From NCBI GenBank assembly GCA_963723235.1, contig CAVRPV010000016.1, positions 1 to 64,000 on the forward strand: a stretch of 64,000 nt of DNA, read 5' to 3'. This DNA comes from CAIRTM01 sp963723235. GTDB lineage: Bacteria; Desulfobacterota; WTBG01; CAIYCZ01; CAIRTM01. The translations under genes were made by a program, and so were the position numbers. The notes below the pieces were generated by a model that saw only the letters and a program-made list of their open reading frames with translations, was not told where the DNA came from and ran no database searches. Shown one piece after another: positions 28,726 through 37,166 of the stretch (positions within the stretch are counted from its first letter, which is position 1; every line of letters starts with the position of its first letter).

Positions 28726-29412
28726 TCACATCCCCGCCAGCCCGGTTTGAATATTTTTATAATTTTCCATGATAATCGGCAGTGTTTCCCAATGGATAAG
28801 CGCGGAGAGCTCACCTTCCTCCAGGCCCATTAAAAGACGCGACTGCTCATCTCCGGTAGCAAATGACATTGTTTTTGTTTTCAAAACATGCGGGAACGAA
28901 CAGGTGCACCAGGCAGAACCTGACAGGCCCTGCACGAGCTCGCCCGTTTTCCAGGTATAGGACTTGCACAGCCGCATGGTTCTATAAGAATCCGCAACGA
29001 CCATCACCATATCCGGATCTTCGATATCCTCAAGAACCCCGATCAGCAGATATGTGTGCGGCAGGAAAACATGCGACACCTGCTGGTTGACCCGCCGGAA
29101 CTGAGCGCGCGTTTCATAGCCGCACCCCACGCCGATGGTCTGGGACATGCCGCCGTCAAACTCATCCTTGTCAACCTTCCGTCCACCGATTCCGGCGTAC
29201 AAAGGACCGCCGCACAGGCTGTTGTTAGCCGTAATATAAAAAGGCTTCCGGCCCTCTTCCCATGCCTCGGCCACGATTGCGCACAGGAAGGACATGCCGT
29301 CACCGTAGCCTTCCGCTCCTGTTGGAATTTCATTGCATAATTTAAACGCGATAACTTTGCGTTGATAGCCCATCGCCTTGAACTGCGCGGCATATTCTTT
29401 GTTTTTGCTCAT
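28726..29412 (-). CDS. DUF169 family protein
   Basis: 228 aa from the ATG at 29412 (GGAGAAGCG upstream). DUF169 pattern: KVIAFKLCNEIPTGAEGY, MSFLCAIVAEAWEEGRKPFYIT, SLCGGPLYAGIGG, then LVQGLSGSAWCTCSFPHVLKTKTMSFATGDEQSRLL. The conserved Cys in FLCAIV, SLCGG and WCTC parallel those of the ferredoxin-fused paralogue at 25397. The function is not established for the family. Its stop lies 32 bp from the SDR start. Confidence 0.8.
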   Translation of the reverse strand: MSKNKEYAAQFKAMGYQRKVIAFKLCNEIPTGAEGYGDGMSFLCAIVAEAWEEGRKPFYITANNSLCGGPLYAGIGGRKVDKDEFDGGMSQTIGVGCGYETRAQFRRVNQQVSHVFLPHTYLLIGVLEDIEDPDMVMVVADSYRTMRLCKSYTWKTGELVQGLSGSAWCTCSFPHVLKTKTMSFATGDEQSRLLMGLEEGELSALIHWETLPIIMENYKNIQTGLAGM

Positions 29413-29486
29413 CGCTTCTCCATCGTTACCATGCACACATTGTAATGTGACCCGGCGTTAGAAAAATTATTTTTACACGCTTTTTT

Positions 29487-29606
29487 GTAGGGGCACGGCA
29501 TGCCGTGCCCCTACCGTAATCCCGCTAAAGCGGGAATAAGCGCAACGCAGCACTTCGGCGCAGCTCAGGGCCGTGAGCCTGTCGAAAGGCACATGGCTGT
29601 TTTTCA
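29487..29606. repeat. Palindromic repeat, copy F (rearranged)
   Basis: It begins with a perfect 28 bp palindrome (29487-29514, centred on GGCATGCC). Then come a CCCGCTAAAGCGGG hairpin (29521-29534), the GCGCAACGCAGCA segment of the dispersed repeat, a CTTCGG...CTGTCGAAAGG element, and the right end GTTTTTCAACA. It looks like a composite of two repeat families between the two DUF169 genes. Confidence 0.7.
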
Positions 29607-29614
29607 ACAACCCG

Positions 29615-30592
29615 TTACATCTCGGAAAGCATTTCATCAAGATCCATGCCCATTGCCTCCATCTGTTCGGCAATAGACTTTTTTGTGACCTTTTGATAGG
29701 CTTTTTCGCGGGCATAGGTCTCAGAATTTTCAATGATAAATTCCGTCATTCCTTCGGGGGATTTACCCACCAGTTCCTTTGCTTCCTCATCCCATTCCAT
29801 TGTATAGGGGGATTGCTCTGCTTCATCAGGATTTTCAGCCTGTTTGACGTAGTCTTCAGATTTTAACCCTTTTTTGTTCCAGAAGGAAGACCACTCCGGT
29901 TTTGTAAAAGCAAGATTTGCGTTCACATCGATTTTCATATCATTGAACAGCTTTGGAATGCAGTCGGCAAACTCAATCGGAATAACGACAAACAGCTGGT
30001 CCTGCTTGATCCTGTTGTTCATCCTGCCGCCGAAATCGCCGAAGGTAATGATGATGTTTTTTTTATGCCACGGGCTTGAGAAAATATCTCCGCACAGCGA
30101 TGTACCGAATGCCCCATGCGCTACAATACCGTCCTGTACAACCCTGCAGCCTGCAATCTGGTTTGCATTATGCGGGTTGGCAACAACAACGATCCAGTCA
30201 ACCTGCACGCCTTCCGGAACAGCGTCAAGCGGTGCGGCACCGATGGCCTTTACCATGCCGGGCGGAAGGTTCACCATGCCGGACTTCAAGCGGGCTGCGC
30301 CCTCGTAGGTAAAAAAGCTGCTGGTTGTAGAGAGGTATTCGCCGGACATGATTTCACGCTTGCCCGGTATCATGCCGCAATGATACACGCCGACCAGGCA
30401 GTCATGATGGTCGGCATCGAAGTATACAGCTTTGCCCTCATCCATTGCATAGCGCACAATGGTACAGGGTTCCTCATTGATCGGCTCGTATGATGATGGC
30501 GGGGTGTCACGAAACAGGGTTATGGCAACCGGTCTGCCCCGGACCTTGCCCTTTTTAACAAGCACCTCTGCGATGGCTTTTAAATCGGACAT
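29615..30592 (-). CDS. DUF169 family protein, long form
   Basis: 325 aa with the start at 30592 (AGGAGAAAG upstream). The N-terminal and central parts match DUF169 (GRPVAITLFRDTPPSSYEP, CTIVRYAMDEGKAVYFDADHHDCLVGVYHCGM, GSGV-type ladder GYLST, NQIAGCRVVQDGIVAHGAFGTSLCGDIFSSPW, ITFGDFGGRMNNRIKQDQLFVVIP). The last 90 residues are a charged extension ending MEAMGMDLDEMLSEM, absent from the two shorter paralogues. It is divergently transcribed from the sigma54 activator at 30815 across a 220 bp spacer, the usual arrangement of an activator and its target. Confidence 0.82.
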   Translation of the reverse strand: MSDLKAIAEVLVKKGKVRGRPVAITLFRDTPPSSYEPINEEPCTIVRYAMDEGKAVYFDADHHDCLVGVYHCGMIPGKREIMSGEYLSTTSSFFTYEGAARLKSGMVNLPPGMVKAIGAAPLDAVPEGVQVDWIVVVANPHNANQIAGCRVVQDGIVAHGAFGTSLCGDIFSSPWHKKNIIITFGDFGGRMNNRIKQDQLFVVIPIEFADCIPKLFNDMKIDVNANLAFTKPEWSSFWNKKGLKSEDYVKQAENPDEAEQSPYTMEWDEEAKELVGKSPEGMTEFIIENSETYAREKAYQKVTKKSIAEQMEAMGMDLDEMLSEM

Positions 30593-30752
30593 GCCTTTCT
30601 CCTGCAGGCTATTTTATATTTGTAATACCTTGAAAACCCAACATATCAAACAAGGTTTAAAATTGCGAGTGGAAATTCTGCACTCCTCTCAAACAACACC
30701 TGTTAAACTTTTACTTAACAATAAACCTGGAAAATGCTTAAATTACCTAATA

Positions 30753-30768
30753 CCATGGGAAACCATGG
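30753..30768. promoter_or_regulatory. CCATGG-GAAA-CCATGG inverted repeat in the DUF169/activator spacer
   Basis: Two CCATGG palindromes 4 bp apart lie 47 bp before the activator start and 160 bp before the DUF169 start. This spacing suits an upstream activating sequence for a sigma54 activator. I could not find a clear GG-N10-GC sigma54 promoter on either strand, so the assignment is tentative. Confidence 0.4.
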
Positions 30769-30814
30769 CTAAATGATGGTGTACACGTAAACGTTTGATG
30801 TGCTTTGGTGTCGT

Positions 30815-32656
30815 ATGAACAATGCAGCTGATGTGTGCCGTGAACTGCAGCAGGCGCTTCGTGAGCGCACACATGAACTTGCCTGCCTGTACGCGCTCGA
30901 AAAGGCCGCAGCAGCATGCGGGGATTCGCTTGACGGGCTGTTTGAAATACTTGTCGAGCTTATTCCGCTTACAGGTACCTGCCCCGAGCATACCGGTTGC
31001 TCTCTGCGTATCGGTGAAAAAACATTTTCAGGAGGCTCGCGCAACGAGCCGGTCAGCAGTTTTCAGGTCGATGTTAGTGTCAAAGGCCGGAAAGAGGGCC
31101 TGCTTCAGGCATTCCATACAAGCGGACATCCCGCATCAGGCACAGAGCCGTTTACGCCTGAAGAACAACACCTCATCAGCATGGTCGCCAGCTGGACAGG
31201 CAACAGTATCGAAGCCCGGCAGGCCGCGCCGCTTCCATCTGAAAGCGACAACCGACTTGCGCAAATAGTGCAGAGCAACCCAATCGCGACATTTGTCATC
31301 GATGCCCGCCACCGCACCACCCACTGGAACCGGGCCTGCGAAAACCTGACCGGTGTTCGGGCTGCCGACGTGATCGGCACAAACAGGCACTGGAAGGCTT
31401 TTTATGCCGAGGAGAAACCGGTGCTGGCTGATCTCATGGTTGACCAGACCCCGGAACAAAAAATTATAGAGCATTATGGCGGCAATGCGCACCGGTCGGC
31501 AATCATGGACGGCGCCTATGAAGCCGAATTCTTTTTCCCTGATCTGGGGACTAGCGGCAGATGGGTCTATTTTACGGCCTCACCGTTGAAAAACATCCGG
31601 GGCAAGGTGATCGGCGCTATCGAAACCCTGCAGGATGTCACGCAGCGCAAGGAGGCGGAAGAGGAACTGCGCTGCGAGCTTGCCGGACTGGAGCAGGAGC
31701 TCAAAGGCCGGTTTCGCTTTCAGAGCATTATCGGGCAAAGCAGCTGCATGCGGAAAATGTACGCCCTGCTGGATGATCTGGCGGCAACCGATACCACGGT
31801 GCTCATACGGGGCGAAAGCGGTACCGGCAAAGAGCTGGTAGCCAAGGCCCTGCACTACAGCGGCGACCGGGCGGCAAAACCCATGGTGACCGTCAACTGC
31901 TCGGCACTCACGGAATCTCTTCTCGCCAGCGAGCTCTTCGGCCATGTAAAAGGCGCCTTTACCGGCGCTATGAAGGACAAGGTCGGCCGCTTTGAACTTG
32001 CCGAGGGCGGAACCATTCTGCTGGATGAAATCGGTGATATTCCGCCCGGCATGCAGATAAAACTGCTGCGCGTACTGCAGGAAAAAGAATTTGAGCGCGT
32101 GGGTGAGTCAACCTCGCGCAAGGCCGATGTGCGCGTGCTGGCTGCAACCAACCGCAACCTTGCTGAACTGGTACGCACAGGCATCTTTCGCGAAGACCTC
32201 TATTACCGTCTGAAAGTCATTGAGGTACACATCCCGCCCCTGCGGGAACGCCTCGACGACATGCCGCTGCTGCTGGATCATTTCATCTCAGTGTTCAACC
32301 AAAAATATAAAAAGGATATCAAGCGCATTTCAAAAGAGGTTCTTGATATTTTCATGAAACACCCCTGGCCCGGCAACGTGCGCGAGTTGGAACATGCCCT
32401 TGAGCATGCCTTTATTCTCTGTCACGCTTCGGTTATCATGCCCGGTCATCTGCCGGCAGAGCTGATTGAAACACCAATACATGCTTCAATCGCTGCAGCC
32501 GCCTCCCGCCTTCCATCTGCAGAGCAGGTGCTGCATGCGCTCAAACAAGCCGGCTGGAACAAAGCAAAAGCCGCCCGCTTGCTTGCAATGAGCAGACCGA
32601 CGCTCTATCGGCTCATCAATACGTATGGATTGCATGACAAGCCCGGTAAAGTGTAA
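30815..32656 (+). CDS. Sigma54-dependent transcriptional activator with GAF-like and PAS sensor domains
   Basis: 613 aa. A GTG at 30800 would add 5 residues; no ribosome site decides between them. Residues about 10-125 form a GAF-like sensor after a helical segment. About 150-275 is a PAS domain (AQIVQSNPIATFVIDARHRTTHWNRACENLTG ... VIGAIETLQDVTQRKEAEEEL). About 300-535 is the AAA+ domain with Walker A GESGTGKELVAKALH, the complete sigma54-contact loop GAFTGA (FGHVKGAFTGAMKDK), Walker B ILLDEIG and the arginine-finger region FREDLYYRLKVIEVHIPPLRER. The C-terminus is a Fis-type HTH (AARLLAMSRPTLYRLINTYG). It has no receiver domain, so it probably senses a small ligand or redox cue. The probable target is the divergent DUF169 gene cluster. 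Confidence 0.92.
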   Translation: MNNAADVCRELQQALRERTHELACLYALEKAAAACGDSLDGLFEILVELIPLTGTCPEHTGCSLRIGEKTFSGGSRNEPVSSFQVDVSVKGRKEGLLQAFHTSGHPASGTEPFTPEEQHLISMVASWTGNSIEARQAAPLPSESDNRLAQIVQSNPIATFVIDARHRTTHWNRACENLTGVRAADVIGTNRHWKAFYAEEKPVLADLMVDQTPEQKIIEHYGGNAHRSAIMDGAYEAEFFFPDLGTSGRWVYFTASPLKNIRGKVIGAIETLQDVTQRKEAEEELRCELAGLEQELKGRFRFQSIIGQSSCMRKMYALLDDLAATDTTVLIRGESGTGKELVAKALHYSGDRAAKPMVTVNCSALTESLLASELFGHVKGAFTGAMKDKVGRFELAEGGTILLDEIGDIPPGMQIKLLRVLQEKEFERVGESTSRKADVRVLAATNRNLAELVRTGIFREDLYYRLKVIEVHIPPLRERLDDMPLLLDHFISVFNQKYKKDIKRISKEVLDIFMKHPWPGNVRELEHALEHAFILCHASVIMPGHLPAELIETPIHASIAAAASRLPSAEQVLHALKQAGWNKAKAARLLAMSRPTLYRLINTYGLHDKPGKV

Positions 32657-32685
32657 CTATGTTTACATAAGTGTATCGTTACACT
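32650..32685. promoter_or_regulatory. AGTGTAAC / GTTACACT inverted repeat overlapping the activator stop codon
   Basis: Perfect 8 bp arms at 32650-32657 and 32678-32685, with a third GTGTA between them. There is no T-run, so it is not a canonical terminator. It may be a protein-binding site or mRNA stabiliser. Confidence 0.4.
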
Positions 32686-32856
32686 ACTGTAAGCGTACAG
32701 CCCGCCCGCCACCCAACACTACGACAACACACCAAAGAATAGCTAACCATACTGTAAAATCATTATTTTAAAAATATGTATTTTAAAAACATGCTGGCAT
32801 CCTTTGTGTAATGTATATGTGTGTACGTGTTTAACCTTACATTAAGGAGCATTGCC

Positions 32857-33072
32857 ATGTCAGACATTATCAACAGAACAGTAGTAAATGAGTATTATCC
32901 CTGCGGTGCGCTTCTGGCTGAAAAGCGCCTGAAAAACGGAAAACTCGACGGTGTGAGCAAGTACTACAAAAAAGACGGCAGGCTGTGGGCAAAACAGATT
33001 TGGATTAACGGCATCGAAAAAGCAATTGAATACTGCCTGCCGCAGCGCCCGCCAAAGCAGATTTTTATGTAA
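32857..33072 (+). CDS. Small MORN-variant repeat protein
   Basis: 71 aa. AAGGAG with 7 bp spacing fixes the ATG at 32857 rather than an upstream in-frame codon. The sequence (YYPCGALLAEKRLKNGKLDGVSKYYKKDGRLWAKQIWINGIEKA) contains two copies of the MORN_2/YwqK-like pattern xYhxxGxLxxExxxxNGxxxGxxxxYYxxGxL. Such proteins include antitoxin-like members, but no toxin gene is adjacent. A 200 bp A+T-rich leader separates it from the sigma54 activator. Confidence 0.7.
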   Translation: MSDIINRTVVNEYYPCGALLAEKRLKNGKLDGVSKYYKKDGRLWAKQIWINGIEKAIEYCLPQRPPKQIFM

Positions 33073-33089
33073 ACAGCCCCACCCTTCCG

Positions 33090-33114
33090 GCCGGGGGACT
33101 GTACGTCCCCCGGC
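33090..33114. terminator. Perfect GC-rich hairpin after the MORN protein gene
   Basis: GCCGGGGGAC / GTCCCCCGGC arms of 10 bp, loop TGTAC, 18 bp after the stop codon. It lacks a T-run, so termination would be weak or Rho-assisted. Confidence 0.5.
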
Positions 33115-33170
33115 TCCCCGCATTGGCAGTAAGGTACATGTGCCCGAGCATTATTAAATATATAGTGCTA

Positions 33171-33205
33171 GTCCGTTCGACCTGAGCCGTCGAAGGGTAA
33201 CGGAC
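33171..33205. repeat. GTCCGTT...AACGGAC palindrome with TCGACCTGAGC core
   Basis: 7 bp arms flank a second inverted repeat (TTCGAC / GTCGAA). It is related to the elements at 18606, 29555 and 37181, which share TTCGA...GCTCAGG-like cores. Confidence 0.55.
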
Positions 33206-33297
33206 ACTTTACGGCCCGTTCATGTGACAAGCTACCACAACGGGGTTACTTTTTTTCGAAAAAGGGCAGAAAAACTTAAATGCCTACTGTGCCCCGG

Positions 33298-34004
33298 TTA
33301 TTTTTTTGGGAAAAGACTTTTCAAGGCAATCAAAGCAATGACCAGGTAGGCTACGGTTTTCGGAATCATCAGCATCCCGATCATGGGCACCCGGCCCCTG
33401 AGGAAAACAGCCGGCGCGTAGCAGACAAACGATACCAGAATCAGGGCGCTGATCCGGACAAAAAGTGCATCCTTGCGCGCAATCGCGTCGCGCATAAACA
33501 GGAACGCGACGATAAGCTGCATGAGCATCAGCGGCACATTGCGGTATATGGACCAGTCCTGCGGCACCTCGAGGGAATTCCAGTTGTTTTCCGGGCAGGC
33601 CATGATCAGGAACCGCAGGACCGCCAGAGCAAACCCGCCATAGGCCAGAAGTCCATACTCTTTTTTAAAGCGCGCTTTCCAGATCATCAGCATGGCGATA
33701 TAGAAAAGCGTGAATGTAATTGCCGTTGCCAGGGAGCCCATGGGCGCCAGCTTCAGCTGATGGCCGAACAGCTGCACGCTGGTTTCAAGCCCGCCAAGGG
33801 CGAACGCAACAAGCCTGAATCCCACGTGTCCTATGTCCCCCAGGCCCAGAAAGAAAAACGCCAGCATCATAAGCCAGGCTGTTCTCGATCGCTCTCAGCG
33901 ACCAGGCTGCGCCGCTGCCACATGACCAGCACGATCCACCAGACCGCTATCAGATACATGATATTAAAAGAGGTTTCCACCCACAGCCGCATTGTCTCAG
34001 ACAT
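33298..34004 (-). CDS. Polytopic membrane protein of unknown function (frameshifted)
   Basis: The larger frame (33298-33870) lacks a plausible start. Upstream on the same strand, an ATG at 34004 with a GAAGGAGA ribosome site opens MSETMRLWVETSFNIMYLIAVWWIVLVMWQRR. It changes to the main frame near 33889 (TAWLMMLAFFFLGLGDIGHVGFRL). Together about 235 aa with six or seven helices. The GLGDIGHVGFR segment resembles a helix with polar residues that could bind a ligand, but I do not recognise the family. No neighbour on the same strand is closer than 180 bp. Confidence 0.6.
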
Positions 34005-34185
34005 GATGTCTCCTTCCCCGAACAGGTTTATGTACTATGTTTTTTCATCATTTGTTGTTTAACGCCTCCAATCACCCGCAGCGCAAGCAAGCAGGTAATC
34101 GATGAAAATTATTAAACACCGAACTTCGCAACAGCTTTAACCGTGCGTTTTTGCTGTCGGGTGAATTGGTTTGTTCGGCCGCTTT

Positions 34186-34626
34186 TCATCTTGTAATTTC
34201 TCTGTAAAATATTCTTATATATCTTATGCTTGATAAAAGTAGAGCCAAACCAATACCTATGTATAAAATCGCTAAATCTTTTTTGGGAATCATTGAATGT
34301 CGCAGTAATGATCCCATGATAACCATAGTCCCGATAATCAGATAACTCTTCCAGGGAATGAAGGAGAAAAAGCATCTTTTTTCATTCATTTGAAGGATTC
34401 GCTTTAAGTTTTTATCTACTATTTTCAGAAACCCAAAATGGTGTACCAATAGCGCCAACAATATTCCAGCACCCGCATATAGGTAAATATTTATATTAGA
34501 TGCTTTTGATAACCACGAAAATGCCAAATACAAAAGCATTATTCCAACACATTCCCAGACAATTCCTGCAAGAATTAACAGCATATTCTTGGTTACACCC
34601 GGTTTGTATTTGTCTATATCTCTCAT
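34186..34626 (-). CDS. Small four-helix membrane protein, A+T-rich
   Basis: 146 aa. Four hydrophobic helices (NMLLILAGIVWECVGIMLLYLAF, IYLYAGAGILLALLVHHFGFL, SYLIIGTMVIMGSLLRH, LAILYIGIGLALLLSSIRYI). No family was recognised. Base composition is much richer in A+T than the surrounding genes, with codons such as ATA, TTA and AAA frequent, which suggests recent acquisition or relaxed codon selection. The ribosome site before the ATG is weak. Confidence 0.6.
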   Translation of the reverse strand: MRDIDKYKPGVTKNMLLILAGIVWECVGIMLLYLAFSWLSKASNINIYLYAGAGILLALLVHHFGFLKIVDKNLKRILQMNEKRCFFSFIPWKSYLIIGTMVIMGSLLRHSMIPKKDLAILYIGIGLALLLSSIRYIRIFYREITR

Positions 34627-35078
34627 AACGAATTCTGTCTTATTTGGCCTAACAATTAATATACTGAATCCGTAATTTGTGGCTTTGTATGAGAAGGCTT
34701 ATCGCAAAAGATAATAATTTTGTCAAATTTTTAATCATGAATTCCGCAATGTGTTGGTAATACCGTGGTTATACGGATTCCATATAATATGGGCAGGGGC
34801 TTCAAAGGCTGCGATGCCCGAGTCGCAGGCATATAAATTTTGCCTGTCACCCCGGTCGAGGTGACAGGCGGGTACACGATGTGACCGGAAGGTGTGCGGC
34901 GTCTGTAAAACGCGATGGTCAGGCTCAGTGGGCAATGACAATTCAAATTGGCAGCAATATTTTTAACGGTAGGAGCGACCTCTGGTCGCGAATTTCGCGG
35001 CTAAAGCCGCTCCTACAAAGCATCAACATACAAATTTAAATGTCATGATTCACTAGTCGTCCTGAAGTTCGCGTTTTT
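34627..35078. other. Intergenic region with hairpin repeats
   Basis: 450 bp without a credible gene. It contains a perfect 10 bp stem GCCTGTCACC / GGTGACAGGC (34842-34851 with 34860-34869) and the GTAGGAGC repeat at 34969-35016. The left part around 34640-34740 is A+T-rich like the adjacent membrane-protein gene. Confidence 0.55.
34969..35016. repeat. GTAGGAGCG...CGCTCCTAC intergenic palindrome
   Basis: GTAGGAGCGACCTCTGGTCG and CGCGGCTAAAGCCGCTCCTAC form a two-lobed palindrome with outer arms GTAGGAGC / GCTCCTAC and two internal hairpins. Repeats of this type are scattered through many proteobacterial genomes as intergenic elements. Confidence 0.75.
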
Positions 35079-35537
35079 TTACTTGGTGCCCTTGTAATCT
35101 TCCAGAGCATCTTCGCGTGCGCGCTTATAGTCTTCCCGCGCCTTTTCCTCTGCATCCTTGCGGTCTTGTTTTGCGTCCTTTATAGCATCGTGCTTTTGCT
35201 CCTTAGCGTCCTTGTGAGCCTGATGCTTTTGCTCCTTTGCATCCTTGCGCGCTTCTTTTGCATCCTTGTGAGCCTGATGCTTTTGCTCCTTTGCGTCCTT
35301 GCGGGCTTCGTGCTTTTGCTCCTTCTCGTCCTTGCGAACCTCGCGCTCTTGGTCCTTGGCGTCCTTACGCTCTTCGTGCTTTAGCTCCTTGGCGTCCTTG
35401 TCGGCTTTGCGCTCCATTTTTGACTGCTCTTTGTCAGCCTTGAGATCCGACATGTCCGATTGGGCAAACGTTGACGTTATAACCAGTGACAACGAAGCCA
35501 ATAACAACACACCCATAAACAAAATTCTTGCTTTCAT
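35079..35537 (-). CDS. Exported lysine/alanine/aspartate-rich 11-residue repeat protein
   Basis: 152 aa. The start at 35537 follows GGAGGACGGAT; the frame is open further upstream but the signal peptide begins here (MKARILFMGVLLLASLSLVITSTFAQS). The mature part is built of near-perfect KDAKEQKHxAx units of 11 residues (33 bp in DNA, about six copies in the middle), flanked by degenerate KDAKDQERE-type units. An 11-residue repeat of this charge pattern favours a right-handed or hendecad coiled coil. The ending is REDYKRAREDALEDYKGTK. It is probably periplasmic; the function is unknown. The DNA repeat makes the copy number prone to slippage or assembly error. Confidence 0.75.
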   Translation of the reverse strand: MKARILFMGVLLLASLSLVITSTFAQSDMSDLKADKEQSKMERKADKDAKELKHEERKDAKDQEREVRKDEKEQKHEARKDAKEQKHQAHKDAKEARKDAKEQKHQAHKDAKEQKHDAIKDAKQDRKDAEEKAREDYKRAREDALEDYKGTK

Positions 35538-35687
35538 ATCCGTCCTCCTATTGATTGAAGTTTTTTGATGATGCCTGCGTAAAAAATTTATCCTTCCGCA
35601 TATGCGGAATTCGAAATAACATTCGAGCAGACAATACTCTCCAGAAGAGTTGCGGCCAACAGGCACAGGCTTCAGTGCAGGCTGTAA

Positions 35688-36267
35688 TCAGGCCCTGCGG
35701 CGGTTGCGGTACAACTCGGGGTCAACTGCGCGGATCATGGCATCGCGGTTCAGTGTGCCGCCGAGGAATGCGTTCACCCGGTCAACGGCCGCTTCAGGAT
35801 CGGCAATCATGTCGGCGTAGCCCACGCGCAGCATTGAAAAATTCTTCTGGTTGCTGATCCAGTGCTCAAATTTTGCTAAGTTGCGAGCGAAACAGCGCGG
35901 CCATTGTATCTTCCGGCACACCCCCGCCCTTCTGTGCGCGGCGCTCAAGCATTTTTTTCTGAGAGGCCAGCACCTCCGCCATGGAGCGCTCCATAAACAC
36001 CACGCGGTACTGATACTCTGCGGGCAGATCATAGAGCAGGCTGTAAATCACCTTAACGACCATGCCGCGCGCGCCCGGCACCCAGGACGGGTCGGTCTTG
36101 GTCTTCTTGACCGGCTCAAACTCGTAGTAGCCGCGCGGGTTGTCATCGTCTTCAGAGCGGATGTGATCGCAGAGCACGGGCAGACCGCCGGCTTCAATCG
36201 CCTGCATCATCATGGATGTGCCTGAGCGGGGCAGGCCGGATACGATGGTAATAAAATTATTTTTCAT
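35688..36267 (-). CDS. Sulfotransferase family protein (frameshifted)
   Basis: About 192 aa, short for a sulfotransferase. The 5'-phosphosulfate loop is SGLPRSGTSMM at residues 9-19. A 3'-phosphate site is suggested by RVVFMERSMAEVLASQKKML. The tail FSMLRVGYADMIADPEAAVDRVNAFLGG is typical of family 3 sulfotransferases. One indel near 35888 separates the two frames. If functional it would transfer sulfate from PAPS to an envelope glycan or other acceptor. It starts 7 bp after the membrane-protein gene at 36274 and probably belongs to the same transcript as the two phosphatase-superfamily genes upstream. Confidence 0.78.
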
Positions 36268-36273
36268 AATCGA

Positions 36274-37118
36274 TTAAGCCCGAATTTTTATAAAAGGTTT
36301 TGCCAGCAACGCGAAAATCATTGAAATAATACAAAAATACAGCATCCACCAGTCAGTGCCGTAAATTTTTGAAATACGATCGGGATAATCAATCTGAATG
36401 GAGCGCACGGCTTCGCCTGACAGCGGCTTTTCAAGCGGAAACAGCAACATATCAAACAGATCAGATGCGCCTGGTCGCACAGGACTCAAACGCGCAAATC
36501 CCGCACCCGCACTGAAAGTTTTTGTGTATGCCGTATCGTCGACATAGAAATGAGAGTTCATGCGTGCCCTCCTCAAGGGGCTGCAAGCTCCCAGTACACT
36601 TCCGACCGGCTGAACAGACGCACAGGCCCGGTCACAACGCGCACAGCCGCATTCTCGGCAAGGCTGATCGCGGGCCATTCACCCTGTTGCTCCTGCAACT
36701 GCAGCTTGACCTGCACGGTCTCCATGCCGGGCACAGGAGGGCGAAACTGATACCACGCACCCATCTGCGCCAGCACGAACACCAACGGCAGGCTCATGAT
36801 CAAAACCGGAAACAGCGAATACCACAGCAGCTTCACAGAGCACACCAACAGACGCGCTTCACTGCGCATGGTGACGCGGATGTTGTCCCTGAAGAGAAAC
36901 ACCGCCAGGATGCTGGCCATGATCGTGTCGACAACCCGGCTGAAAGCGCTGCGGTTGGCCGTGTACATGAAAATAACGAAAATCACCACGCCCAGCACGG
37001 CCGAAATCAGGGTGATTGACAGCCAGCCCGGCAACCGGGCAACCGGCGCAAACACGAGGGCAAACAGCGCGTTTGAAACCGTGTTCAGAGCGGCGATAAC
37101 GGAGGCGGCAGCATTCAT
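36274..37118 (-). CDS. Membrane protein of the envelope-modification block (frameshifted)
   Basis: About 280 aa. The N-terminal half has three or four helices (ALNTVSNALFALVFAPVARLPGWLSITLISAVLGVVIFVIF, then a charged segment RDNIRVTMRSEARLLVCSVKLLWYSLFPVLIMSLPLVFVLAQM). Next is a periplasmic beta-rich part (QVKLQLQEQQGEWPAISL, VRVVTGPVRLF), and finally WWMLYFCIISMIFALLAKPF. Two nearby indels (about 36568-36580) split it. The charged cytoplasmic hairpin between helices recalls Oxa1/TMCO1-like insertases, but this is only a topology impression. It is transcribed with the sulfotransferase gene. Confidence 0.6.
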
Positions 37119-37166
37119 TATTGATGATTCCCTGAAAAATTGTCACACCGGTAAGAGACAGTTGTA

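Noticed and set aside
30593..30814. Sigma54 promoter for the DUF169 genes
   Set aside because: No TGGCAC-N5-TTGC match with correct GG-N10-GC spacing was found on either strand of the divergent spacer.
35538..35666. N-terminal extension of the Lys-rich repeat protein
   Set aside because: The extension lacks a ribosome site and would bury the signal peptide that begins at 35537 behind a GGAGG site.
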